Made by a program: the position numbers and the translations under genes. The notes beneath the pieces were generated by a model that searched no databases, was not told where the DNA came from, and saw only the letters and a program-made list of their open reading frames with translations. A stretch of 64,000 nucleotides of DNA from Paratinospora sagittata (lineage: Eukaryota > Streptophyta > Magnoliopsida > Ranunculales > Menispermaceae): the NCBI GenBank assembly GCA_035771175.1, contig CM069610.1:24580501-24644500 (forward strand), in the 5' to 3' direction. Below, piece after piece: positions 14,395 to 26,233 of this stretch; position 1 is the first letter of the stretch, and each line of letters opens with the position of its first letter.

Positions 14395-15575
14395 ATGGAT
14401 AGCCTCTGCAAATCTAAGCACAAAAGGGATAAAATGAAGGACTTACTTATCAACGACGTTATCATCAAGACAGATTACAATTTTGATTCTATTCAAACCT
14501 TGTTTTGACAAATGCAAGAATCAATACTTTCTTCTTTTGAAAAACTCTTTGGAAAGCTCAATCTACCTTGCAAAAATCGTGTGTGTTGTATTTTTGAAAA
14601 TCAGAGAATGAGTGTTTTATAAAATTAGAAGTTGCGGGTTAAAGGGCAAGAGAGTACAAAATGATTTGAATTCAAAACATTGTTTAATCTAAAGTTGTTT
14701 TGGGCGAGCGAGACAATGGGAATCATCTAGGTGTTAGTAGAGAATATTTCAATTAATATAACCAGGAGAAATTGTATAAGGAATAGAAAAATCGAGCAAG
14801 CAGAAGTGCCCACATTTTTCTCGTTAGAAATATCAGATTTTTTTCTCAGACGTGGATAGCGTGCTATTGGGTTGTGTATCATGTTCTCGATTGACAGATA
14901 GCATGCTATAGCAGATCGATATACACAAACCCGAGAGCTCGAGTTTTACGGACTTTCCGATAGCGTGTTATCGTGGCGTATAGCGCGCTATTGCCCATTT
15001 TACTAAAAATGGAAAGGTCACGGCAACAGCTTTATAGCGAAGTATCAATGGGGATAACGCGGTATAGACAATTTAAAAAAACAAATGTTTTGTTATAGAA
15101 CCCTATCAGCGTGCTATCAACACTGATAGTGCGCTAGTGCCTTCTGGAAAATTTTGGCAAATTGCTGGATAGCGTTATTTTTGAAAAATTAATATTTTGA
15201 CACTTAAGAACCATTCATTAACTCAAAACATATTGTAGAAGATTAAAAACTTTTAAATAATTCAAAACCCATTGAAATTATGATTAAAACCTTTCGGAAA
15301 ACATTTTTTCAAAATGAAATACTATATCGAAGTGATTTTGAAGACTTTGCAGATTTCAGAGTTTTAGTGCTGAGATTGATCGAGAGGTTACCCTACACAC
15401 CAAAGATCAAACTAATGCCATACTTAGGCATGAGATATGTCTTCGTTCTTCTAGCTTGATCTTTGTAGACTTCAAAAGCTATTGTTTGATGTGTTCTTGA
15501 TGCAAGACAATTGATGTGTTCTTTTTTGTTGTGTTATCTTACCGAGACCACTTCATATACTTACAACTTAAAACA
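14395..15575 (+). repeat. Satellite monomer 13, type b (1,181 bp)
   Basis: Type b, but with the full CAGATTACAATTTTG instead of the altered CAGATTAATTTTTTG of monomers 7 and 10. It is therefore closer to monomer 15 at that site. GATAACGCGGTATAG alters one box. Confidence 0.97.
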
Positions 15576-16761
15576 ATGGATAGCCTCTGCAAATCTAAGC
15601 ACAAAAGGGATAAAATGAAGAAATTGCTGACAACGACGTTATCATCAAGACAAATTGCAATTTTGATTCTATTCGAAGCTTGTTTTGACAAATGCAAGAA
15701 TCAATACTTTCTTCTCTTGAAAAACTCTTTGGAAAGCTCAATCGAACTTACAAAAATCATGTGTGTTGTATTTTTAAAAATCAGAGAATGAGTGTTTTAT
15801 AAAATTAGAAGTTGCGGGTTAAAGGGCAAGAGAGTACAAAATGATTTGAATTGAAAACATTGTTTAATCTAAAGTTGTTTTGGGCATGCGAGACAATAGG
15901 AATCATCTAGGTGTTAGTAGAGAATATTTCAATTAAGATAACTTGGAGAAATTGTATAAGGAATAGAAAAATCGAGCAAGCAGAAGTGCCCACATTTTTC
16001 TCGTTAGAAATATCAGATTTTTTTCTCAGACGTGGATAGCGTGCTATTGGGTTGTGTATCATGTTCTCAATTGACAGATAGCAGGCTATAGCAGATCGAT
16101 ATACGCAAACCCGAGAGCTCGAGTTTTACGGACTTTCGGATAGCGTGTTATCGAGGCCTATATCGTGTTATTGCCCATTTTACTAAAAATGGAAAGATCA
16201 CGGCAACAACTTTACAGCGAAGTATCAAAGGGGATAGCGCGGTATAGACAATTTTTCAGAAAAACAAATGTTTTGTTATAGAACCCTATCAGCGTTCTAT
16301 CAACACTGATAATGCGCTAGTGCCTTCATGTAAATTTTGGCAAATTGCTGGATAGCGTTATTTTTGAAAAATTAATATTTTGACACTTAAGAACCATTCC
16401 ATTAACTCAAAACATAATGTAGAAGATTAAAAACTTTTAAATATTTCAAAACTCATTGAAATTATGATTAAAACCTTTTGGAAAACATTTTTTCAAAATG
16501 AAATACTATATCGAAGTGATTTTGAAGACTTTGCAGATTTTAGAGTTTTAGTGCTGAGATTGATCGAGAGGTTACCCTACACACCAAAGATCAAACTAAT
16601 GCCTTACTTAGGCATCAGATATGTCTTCGTTCTTCTAGCTTGATCTTTGTAGACTTCAAAAGCTATTGTTTGATGTGTTCTTGATGCAAGACAATTGATG
16701 TGTTCTTTTTGGTTGTGTTATCTTACCGAGACCACTTCATATATACATACAACTTAAAACA
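15576..16761 (+). repeat. Satellite monomer 14, type c (1,186 bp)
   Basis: A 1-bp loss gives GCTGACAACGACG for GCTGATCAACGACG near 15627 and changes the local frames. The end reads TTTTTGGTTGTG, the leader normally placed before type b, which matches the b monomer that follows. Confidence 0.97.
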
Positions 16762-17943
16762 ATGGATAGCCTCTGCAAATCTAAGCACAAAAGGGATAAA
16801 ATGAAGGACTTACTTATCAACGACGTTATCATCAAGACAGATTACAATTTTGATTCTATTCAAACCTTGTTTTGACAAATGCAAGAATCAATACTTTCTT
16901 CTTTTGAAAAACTCTTTGGAAAGCTCAATCTACCTTGCAAAAATCGTGTGTGTTGTATTTTTGAAAATCAGAGAATGAGTGTTTTATAAAATTAGAAGTT
17001 GCGGGTTAAAGGGCAAGAGAGTACAAAATGATTTGAATTCAAAACATTGTTTAATCTAAAGTTGTTTTGGGCGAGCGAGACAATGGGAATCATCTAGGTG
17101 TTAGTAGAGAATATTTCAATTAAGATAACCAGGAGAAATTGTATAAGGAATAGAAAAATCGAGCAAGCAGAAGTGCCCACATTTTTCTCGTTAGAAATAT
17201 CATATTTTTTTCTCAGACGTGGATAGCGTGCTATTGGGTTGTGTATCATGTTCTCGATTGACAGATAGCATGCTATAGCAGATCGATATACACAAACCCG
17301 AGAGCTCGAGTTTTACGGACTTTCCGATAGCGTGTTATCGTGGCGTATAGCGCGCTATTGCCCATTTTACTAAAAGTCGAAAGGTCACGGCAACAGCTTT
17401 ATAGCGAAGTATCAATGGGGATAGCGCGGTATAGACAATTTAAAAAAACAAATGTTTTGTTATAGAACCCTATCAGCGTGCTATCAACACTGATAGTGCG
17501 CTAGTGCCTTCTGGAAAATTTTGGCAAATTGCTGGATAGCGTTATTTTTGAAAAATTAATATTTTGACACTTAAGAACCATTCCATTAACTCAAAACATA
17601 TTGTAGAAGATTAAAAACTTTTAAATAATTCAAAACTCATTGAAATTATGATTAAAACCTTTCGGAAAACATTTTTTCAAAATGAAATACTATATCGAAG
17701 TGATTTTGAAGACTTTGCAGATTTCAGAGTTTTAGTGCTGAGATTGATCGAGAGGTTACCCTACACACCAAAGATCAAACTAATGCCTTACTTAGGCATG
17801 AGATATGTCTTCGTTCTTCTAGCTTGATCTTTGTAGACTTCGAAAGCTATTGTTTGATGTGTTCTTGATGCAAGACAATTGATGTGTTCTTTTTTGTTGT
17901 GTTATCTTACCGAGACCACTTCATATACTTACAACTTAAAACA
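16762..17943 (+). repeat. Satellite monomer 15, type b (1,182 bp)
   Basis: Follows c directly, so a is missing and the trimer register shifts. Private CTAAAAGTCGAAAGG at about 17370. Confidence 0.97.
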
Positions 17944-19128
17944 ATGGATAGCCTCTGCAAATCTAAGCACAAAAGGGATAAAATGAAGAAATTGCTGATC
18001 AACGACGTTATCATCAAGACAAATTGCAATTTTGATTCTATTCGAAGCTTGTTTTGACAAATGTAAGAATCAATACTTTCTTCTCTTGAAAAACTCTTTG
18101 GAAAGCTCAATCTAACTTGCAAAAATCATGTGTGTTGTATTTTTAAAAATCAGAGAATGAGTGTTTTATAAAATTAGAAGTTGCGGGTTAAAGGGCAAGA
18201 GAGTACAAAATGATTTGAATTTCAAACATTGTTTAATCTAAAGTTGTTTTGGGCATGCGAGACAATAGGAATCATCTAGGTGTTAGTAGAGAATATTTCA
18301 ATTAAGATAACTTGGAGAAATTGTATAAGGAATAGAAAAATCGAGCAAGCAGAAGTGCCCACATTTTTCTCGTTAGAAATCTCAGATTTTTTTCTCAGAC
18401 GTGGATAGCGTGCTATTGGGTTGTGTATCATGTTCTCATCTGACAGATAGCAGGCTATAGCAGATCGATATACGCAAACCCGAGAGCTCGAGTTTTACGG
18501 ACTTTCGGATAGCGTGTTATCGAGGCCTATATCGCGTTATTGCCCATTTTACTAAAAATGAAAAGATCACGGCAACAACTTTATAGCGAAGTATCAAAGG
18601 GGATAGCGCGGTATAGACAATTTTTCAGAAAAACAAATGTTTTGTTATAGAACCCTATCAGCGTTCTATCAACACTGATAATGCGCTAGTGCCTTCATGT
18701 AAATTTTGGCAAATTGCTGGATAGCGTTATTTTTGAAAAATTAATATTTTGACACTTAAGAACCATTCCATTAACTCAAAACATATTGTAGAAGATTAAA
18801 AACTTTTAAATATTTCAAAACTCATTGAAATTATGATTAAAACCATTTGGAAAACATTTTTTCAAAATGAAATACTATATCGAAGTGATTTTGAAGACTT
18901 TGCAGATTTTAGAGTTTTAGTGCTGAGATTGATCGAGAGGTTACCCTACACACCAAAGATCAAACTAATGCCTTACTTAGGCATCAGATATGTCTTCGTT
19001 CTTCTAGCTTCATCTTTGTAGGCTTCGAAAGCTATTGTTTGATGTGTTCTTGATGCAAGACAATTGATGTGTTCTTTTTTGTTGTGTTATCTTACCGAGA
19101 CCACTTCATATACTTACAAGTTAAAACA
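17944..19128 (+). repeat. Satellite monomer 16, type c (1,185 bp)
   Basis: Last monomer of the trimer family. Private CAAATGTAAGAATC and GTTCTCATCTGACAG. Confidence 0.97.
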
Positions 19129-20315
19129 ATGGATAACCTCTGCAAATCTAAGCACAAAAGGGATAAAATGAAGGACTTGCTGATCAACGACGTTATCATC
19201 AAGACAGATTGCAATTTTGATTCTATTCGAAGCTTGTTTTGACAAATGCAAGAATCAATACTTTCTTCTCTAGAAAAACTCTTTGGAAAGCTCAATCTAA
19301 CTTGCAAAAATCGTATGTGTTGTATTTTTGAAAATCAAAGAATGAGTGTTTTATAAAATTAGAAGTTGCGGGTTAAACGGCAAGAGAGTACAAAATGATT
19401 TGAATTCAAAACATTGTTTAATCTAAAGTTGTTTTGGGCATCCGAGACAATAGGAGTCATCTAGGTGTTAGTAGAGAATATTTCAATTAAGATAACCTGG
19501 AAAAATTGTGTAAGGAATAGAAAAATCGAGGAAGCAGAAGTGCCCACATTGCTCTAGTTAGAAATATCAGATTTTTGTCTCAGACGTAGATAGCGTGCTA
19601 TTGGGTTGTGTATAATGTTCTCAATTGACAGATAACAGGCTATAGCAGATCGATATACACAAGCCCGAGAGCTCGAGTTTTATGGACTTTTCGATAGCGT
19701 GTTATCGAGGCCTATATCGCGCTATTGCCCATTTTACTAAAAATGGAAAGATCACGGCAAGAGCTTTATAGCGAAGTTTCAAAGGCGATAGCGCGGTATA
19801 GACAATTTTTCAGAAAAACAAATGTTTTGTTATAGAACCCTATCAGCGTGCTATCAACACTGATAGTGCGCTAGTGCCTTCAGGAAAATTTTGGCAAATT
19901 GCTGGATTGCCTTATTTTTGAAAAATTAATATTTTGGCACTTAAAAACCATTCCATTAACTCAAAACAAATTGTATAAGATTAAAAACTTTTAAATATTT
20001 CAAAACTCATTGAAATTATGATTAAAACCTTTCGGAAAACATTTTTTCAAAATGAAATACTATATCGAAGTGATTTTGAAGACTTTGCAGATTTCAGAGT
20101 TTTAGTGCTGAGATTGATCGAGAGGTTACCCTACACACCAAAGATCAAAGTAATGCCTTACTTAGGCATGAGATATGTCTTCATTCTTTTAGCTTGATTT
20201 TTGTAGACTTCGAAAGCTATTGTTTGATGTGTTCTTGATGCAAGACAATTGATGTGTTCTTTTTGGTTGTGTTATCTTACCGAGACCACTTCATATATAC
20301 TTACAACTTTAAATA
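19129..20315 (+). repeat. Satellite monomer 17, type A (1,187 bp)
   Basis: GGATAACCTC, CTCTAGAAAAACTC, GTTAAACGGCAAGAG, CAATAGGAGTCATC and TTTTGGCACTTAAAAACC mark type A. Confidence 0.97.
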
Positions 20316-20543
20316 ATGGATAGCCTCTGTAAATCTAAGCACGAAAGGGATAAAATGAAGGACTTGCTGATCAACGACGTTATCATCAAGACAGATTGCA
20401 ATTTTGATTCTATTCGAAGCTTGTTTTGCCAAATGCAAGAATCAAAACTTTCTTCTCTTGAAAAACTCTTTGGAAAGCTCAATCTAACTTGCAAAAATCG
20501 TGTGTGTTCTATTTTTGAAAATCAGAGAATGAGTGTTTTATAA
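20316..20543 (+). other. 75-codon open frame in monomer 18; homologous frame has an internal TGA in most copies
   Basis: The landmark ATG sits in a good eukaryotic start context (A at -3, G at +4). It opens MDSLCKSKHERDKMK and runs to MSVL-stop. In most monomers codon 38 is TGA (TTGTTTTGACAA) and the frame stays open after it. It is TGC here and TGG in monomer 3 (2547-2774). I recognise no domain, and there is no signal peptide or clear membrane segment. Replacements among monomers are freely non-synonymous (GAC/AAC/AAA; TGC/CGC/TCC/TAC). Most likely not a gene, at best a decayed ancestral coding fragment. Confidence 0.25.
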
Positions 20544-21501
20544 AATTAGAAGTTGCGGGTTAAAGGGCAAGAGAGTACAAAATGATTTGAATTCAAAACA
20601 TTGTTTAATCTAAAGTTGTTTTGGGCGTGCGAGACAATGGCAATCATCTAGGTGTTAGTAGAGAATATTTCAATTAACATAACCTGAAGAAATTGTATAA
20701 GGAATAGAAAAATCTAGGAAGCAGAAGTGCCCACATTTTTCTCGTTAGAAATATCATATTTTTTTCTCAGACGTGGATAGCGTGCTATTGGGTTGTGTAT
20801 CATGTTCTCAATTGACAGATAGCATGCTACAGCAGATCGATATACACAAACCCGAGAGCTCGAGTTTTACGGACTTTCCGATAGCGTGTTATCGAGGCCT
20901 ATAGCGCGCTATTGCCCATTTTACTAAAAATGAAAAGATCTCGGCGACAACTTTATAGCGAAGTATCAAACGGGATAGCGCGGTATAGACAATTTTCAGA
21001 AAAACAAATGTTTTGTTATAGAACCCTATCAGCGTTCTATCAACACTGATAGTGCGCTAGTGCCTTCAGGAAAATTTTGGCAAATTGCTGGAGGGCCTTT
21101 TTTTTGAAAAATTAATATTTTGACACTCAAGAACCATTCCATTAACTCAAAACATATTGTATAAGATTAAAAACTTTTAAATAATTCAAATCTCATTGAA
21201 ATTACGATTAAAACCTTTCGGAAAACATTTTTTCAAAATGAAATACTATATCGAAGTGAGTTTGAAGACTTTGCAGATTTCAGAGTTTTAGTGCTGAGAT
21301 TGATCGAGAGGTTACCCTACACACCAAAGATCAAACTAATGCCTTACTTAGGCATGAGATATGTCTTCGTTCTTTTAGCTTGATCTTTGTAGACTTCGAA
21401 AGCTATTGTTTGATGTGTTCTTGATGCAAGACAATTGATGTGTTCTTTTTGGTTGTGTTATCTTACCGAGACCACTTCATATATACTTACAAATTAAAAT
21501 A
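20316..21501 (+). repeat. Satellite monomer 18, type B (1,186 bp)
   Basis: TTGTTTTGCCAAATG removes the usual in-frame TGA. CTGAAGAAATTG, AATCTAGGAAGCAG and GCTGGAGGGCC mark the type. Confidence 0.97.
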
Positions 21502-22687
21502 ATGGATAGCCTCTGCAAATCTAAGCACAAAAGGGATAAAATGAAGGACTTGCTGATCAACGACGTTATCATCAAGACAGATTGCAATTTTGATTCTATT
21601 AGAAGCTTGTTTTGACAAATGCAAGAATCAATACTTTCTTCTCTTGAAAAACTCTTTGAAAGCTCAATCTAACTTGCAAAAATTGTGTGTGTTGTATTTT
21701 TGAAAATCAGAGAATGAATGTTTTATAAAATTAGAAGTTGCGGGTTAAAGGGCAAGAGAGTACAAAATGATTTGAATTCAAAACATTGTTTAATCTAAAG
21801 TTGTTTTGGGCGTGCGAGACAATGGCAATCATCTAGGTGTTAGTAGAGAATATTTCAATTAACATAACCTGGAGAAATTGTATAAGGAATAGAAAAATCG
21901 AGGAAGCAGAAGTGCCCACATTTTTCTCGTTAGAAATATCAGATTTTTTTCTCAGACCTGGATAGCGTGCTGTTGGGTTGTGTATCATGTTCTCAATTGC
22001 CAGATAGCATGCTATAGCAGATCGATATACACAAACCCGAGAGCTCGAGTTTTACGGACTTTCTGATAGCGTGTTATCGAGGCCTATAGCGCGCTATTGC
22101 CCATTTTACTAAAAATGAAAAGATCTCGGCAACAGCTTTATAGCGAAGTATCAAAGGGGATAGCGCGGTATAGACAATTTTTCAGAAAAACAAATGTTTT
22201 GTTATAGAACCCTATCACCGTGCTATCAACACTGATAGTGCGCTAGTGCCTTCTAGAAAATTTTGGCAAATTACTGGATAGCCTTATTTTTGAAGAATTA
22301 ATATTTTGACACTCAAGAGGCATTCCATTAACTCAAAACATATTGTATATGATTAAAAACTTTCAAATAATTCAAAACTCATTTAAATTATGATTAAAAA
22401 CTTTCGGAAAACATTTTTTCAAAATGAAATACTATATCGAAGTGATTTTGAAGACTTTGCAGATTTTAGAGTTTTAGTGCTGAGATTGATCGAGAGGTTA
22501 CCCTACATACCAAAGATCAAACTAATGCCTTACTTAGGCATGAGATATGTCTTCGTTCTTTTACTTTTATCTCTGTAGACTTCGAAAGCTATTGTTTGAT
22601 GTGTTCTTGATGCAAGACAATTGATGTGTTCTTTTTTGTTGTGTTATCTTACCAAGACCACTTCATATATACTTACAACTTAGAACA
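21502..22687 (+). repeat. Satellite monomer 19, type C (1,186 bp)
   Basis: CTCTTTGAAAGCTC has lost one G. GAATGAATG, CAATTGCCAGATAGC and CAAATTACTGGATAGCC mark the type. Confidence 0.97.
22390..22578 (+). other. Plus-strand 62-codon frame, exemplar (type D leader)
   Basis: Starts ATG ATT AAA in this copy and runs 62 codons, including YRSDFEDFADF and PYLGMRYVFVLL. Other monomers have the same frame, but the start is often ATG, TTG, ACG or ATA, and the end is usually a TGA at GCTTGATC. The unstable start argues against coding. No domain recognised. Confidence 0.15.
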
Positions 22688-23866
22688 ATGGATAGCCTCT
22701 GCAAATCTTAGCACAAAAGGGATAAATTGAAGGACTTGCTGATCAACGACGTTATCATCAAGACAGATTGCAAATTTGATTCTATTCGAAGCTTGTTTTG
22801 ACAAATGCAAGAATCAATACTTTCTTCTCTTGAAAAACTCTTTCAAAAGCTCAATCTGACTTGCAAAAATCGTGTGTTGTATTTTTAAAAATGAGAGAAT
22901 GAGTGTTTTATAAAATTAAAAGTTGCAGGTTAGAGGGCAAGAGAGTACAAAATGATTTGAATTCAAAACATTGTTTAATCCAAAGTTGTTTTGGGCGTGC
23001 GAGACAATTGGAATCATCTAGGTGTTAGATATTTAAATTAAGATAACCTGGAAAAATTGTGTATGGAATAGAAAAATCGAGCAAGCAGAAGTGTCGATAT
23101 TTTTCCCGTTAGAAATATCAGATTTTTTCCACAGACGTAGATAGCGTGCTATTGGGTTGTGTATCATGTTCTCAATTGACAGATAGCAGGCTATAGCAGA
23201 TCGATATACACAAACCCGAGAGCTCGAGTTTTACGGACTTTCCGATAGCGTGTTATCGAGGCCTATAGCGCGCTATTGCCCATTTTACTAAAAATGGAAA
23301 AATCACGGCAACTGCTTTATAGTGTAGCATCAAAGGGGATAGCGCGGCATAAACAATTTTTCAGAAAAACAAATGTTTTGTTATAGAACCCTATCAGCGT
23401 GCTATCAACACTGATAGTGCGCTAGTGCCTTCAGGAAAATTTTGGCAAATTGCTGGAGAGCCTTATTTTTGAAAAGTTAATATTTTGACACTCAAGAACC
23501 ATTCCATTAACTCAAAACATATTGTATAAGATTAAAAACTTTTAAATAATTCAAACCTCATTGAAATTACGATTAAAAACTTTCGGAAAACATTTTTTCA
23601 AAATGAAATACTATATCAAAGTGAGTTTGAAGACTTTGCAGATTTCAGAGTTTTAGTGCTGAGATTGATCGAGAGGTTACCCTACACACCAAAGATCAAA
23701 CTAATGCCTTACTTAGGCATGAGATATGTCTTCGTTCTTCTAGCTTGATCTTTGTAGACTTCGAAAGCTATTGTTTGATGTGTTCTTGATGGAAGACAAT
23801 TGATGTGTTCTTTTTTGTTGTGTAATCTTACCGAGACCACTTCATATATACTTACAACTTAAAACA
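22688..23866 (+). repeat. Satellite monomer 20, type D (1,179 bp)
   Basis: 6-bp shortening at GTTAGATATTTAAATT (about 23026) and a 2-bp shortening at CGTGTGTTGTATT. GTAGCATCAAAGG and TTTTTTCCACAGACG mark the type. Confidence 0.97.
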
Positions 23867-25046
23867 TTGGATAGCCTCCGCAAATCTAAGCACAAAAGGG
23901 ATAAAATGAAGGACTTGCTGATCAACGACGTTATCATCAAGACAGATTGCAATTTTGATTCTATTCGAAGCTTGTTTTGACAAATGCAAGAATCAATACT
24001 TTCTTCTCTTGAAAAACTCTTTGGAAAGCTCAATCTAACTTGCAAAAATCGTGTGTGTTCTATTTTTGAAAATCAGAGAATGAGTGTTTTATAAAATTAG
24101 AAGTTGCGGGTTAAAGGGCAAGAGAGTACAAAATGATTTGAATTCAAAACATTGTTTAATCTAAAGTTGTTTTGGGCGTGCAAGACAATAGGAATCATAT
24201 AGGTGTTAGTAGAGAATATTTCAATTACGATAACATGGAAAAAATGTGTAAGGAATAGAAAAATCGAGCAAGCAGAAGTGCCCACATTTTTCTCGTTAGA
24301 ACTATCTGATTTTGTTCTCAGACGTGGATAGCGTGCTATTGGGTTGTGTATCATGTTCTCAACTGACAGATAGCAGACTATAGCAGATCGATATACACAA
24401 ACCCGAGAGCTCGAGTTTTACGGACTTTTCGATAGCGTTTTATCGAGGCCTATAGCGCGCTATTTCCCATTTTACTAAAAATGGAAAGATCACGGCAACT
24501 GCTTTATAGCGAAGTATCAAAGGGGAAAGCGCGCTATAGACAATTTTTCAGAAAAATAAATGTTTTATTATAGAACCCTACCAGCGTGCTATCAACACTG
24601 ATAGTGCGCTAGTGCCTTCAGGAAAATTTTGGCAAATTGCTGGATAGCCTTATTTTTGTAAAATTAATATTTTGACACTCAAAAACCATTCCATTAACTG
24701 AAAACATATTGTATAAGATTAAAAACTTTTAAATAACTCAAAACTCATTGAAATTATGATTAAAACCTTTAGGAAAACATTTTTTCAAAATGAAATACTA
24801 TATCGAAATGATTTTGAAGACTTTGCAAATTTCATAGTTTTAGTGCTGAGATTGATCGAGAGGTTACCCTACACTCCAAATATCAAACTAATGCCTTAGG
24901 CATGAGATATGTCTTCGTTCTTCGAGCTTTATTTTTGTAGACTTCGAAAGCTATTGTTTGATGTGTTCTTGATGCAAGACAATTGATGTGTTTTTTTTGT
25001 TGTGTTATCTTACCGAGACCACTTCATATACTTACAAGTTAAAACA
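23867..25046 (+). repeat. Satellite monomer 21, type E (1,180 bp)
   Basis: The landmark is TTGGATAGCC here. GATAACATGGAAAAAATG, GTTAGAACTATCTGA, AAATAAATGTTTTATT and the 4-bp-shorter hairpin at 24891-24903 mark type E. Confidence 0.97.
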
Positions 25047-26233
25047 ATGGATAACCTCTGCAAATCTAAGCACAAAAGGGATAAAATGAAGGACTTGCTG
25101 ATCAACGACGTTATCATCAAGACAGATTGCAATTTTGATTCTATTCAAAGCTTGTTTTGACAAATGCAAGAATCAATACTTTCTTATCTAGAAAAACTCT
25201 TTGGAAAGCTCAATCTAACTTGCAAAAATCGTATGTGTTGTATTTTTGAAAATCAGAGAATGAGTGTTTTATAAAATTAGAAGTTGCGGGTTAAACGGCA
25301 AGAGTGTACAAAATGATTTGAATTCAAAACATTGTTTAATCTAAAGTTATTTTGGGCATCCGAGACAATAGGAGTCATCTAGGTGTTAGTAGAGAATATT
25401 TCAATTAAGATAACCTGGAAAAATTGTGTAAGGAATAGAAAAATCGAGGAAGCAGAAGTGCCCACATTGCTCTAGTTAGAAATATCAGATTTTTGTCTCA
25501 GACGTAGATAGCGTGCTATTGGGTTGTGTATAATGTTCTCAATTGACAGATAACAGGCTATAGCAGATCGATATACACAAACCCGAGAGCTCGAGTTTTA
25601 TGGACTTTTCGATAGCGTGTTATCGAGGCCTATATCGCGCTATTGCCCATTTTACTAAAAATGGAAAGATCACGGCAACAGCTTTATAGCGAAGTATCAA
25701 AGGCGATAGCGCGGTATAGACAATTTTTCAGAAAAACAAATGTTTTGTTATAGAACCCTATCAGCGTGCTATCAACACTGATAGTGCGCTAGTGCCTTCA
25801 GGAAAATTTTGGCAAATTGCTGGATTGCCTTATTTTTGAAAAATTAATATTTTGGCACTTAAAAACCATTCCATTAACTCAAAACAAATTGTATAAGATT
25901 AAAAACTTTTAAATATTTCAAAACTCATTGAAATTATGATTAAAACCTTTCGGAAAACATTTTTTCAAAATGAAATACTATATCGAAGTGATTTTGAAGA
26001 CTTTGCAGATTTCAGAGTTTTAGTGCTGAGATTGATCGAGAGGTTACCCTACACACCAAAGATCAAAGTAATGCCTTACTTAGGCATGAGATATGTCTTC
26101 ATTCTTTTAGCTTGATTTTTGTAGACTTCGAAAGCTATTGTTTGATGTGTTCTTGATGCAAGACAATTGATGTGTTCTTTTTGGTTGTGTTATCTTACCG
26201 AGACCACTTCATATATACTTACAACTTAAAACA
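25047..26233 (+). repeat. Satellite monomer 22, type A (1,187 bp)
   Basis: A variants as in monomer 17 with offset 5,918. Private CTTATCTAGAAAAAC and AAAGTTATTTTGGGC. Confidence 0.97.

Larger units (their letters stand above)
6102..16761 (+). repeat. Higher-order repeat block: trimer a-b-c, three copies of about 3,553 bp
   Basis: Copies are 6102-9654, 9655-13207 and 13208-16761. Monomer lengths cycle 1187-1181-1185, ending 1187-1181-1186. Private variants return every three monomers: CATCCGAGACAATGGG and GAGCTCGGGTTTTACGG in type a; GGGCGAGCGAGAC and CAATTTAAAAAAACAAATG in type b; TTACAAAAATCATGTG and CTTCATGTAAATTTT in type c. Reading copies one and two side by side I saw only a few single-base differences per monomer, far fewer than between adjacent monomers. 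This is recent amplification of a three-monomer unit. Confidence 0.95.
19129..25046 (+). repeat. Higher-order repeat: pentamer A-B-C-D-E, copy 1 (5,918 bp)
   Basis: Five distinguishable monomers: A (GGATAACCTCTGC, GATAACAGGCTATAGC), B (CTTTAAATAATGG, GCTGGAGGGCC), C (GATAGCGTGCTGTTGGG, CAAGAGGCATTCC), D (6-bp shortening at GGTGTTAGATATTTAAATT, giving a 1,179-bp monomer) and E (GATAGCGTTTTATCG, ATGCCTTAGGCATGAG). All five return in the same order at 27414-33333. Confidence 0.93.

Noticed and set aside
15516..15791. 91-codon plus-strand frame
   Set aside because: It is created by a 1-bp deletion at GCTGACAACGACG in monomer 14 and starts at a non-ATG codon. It is a one-off frame fusion.
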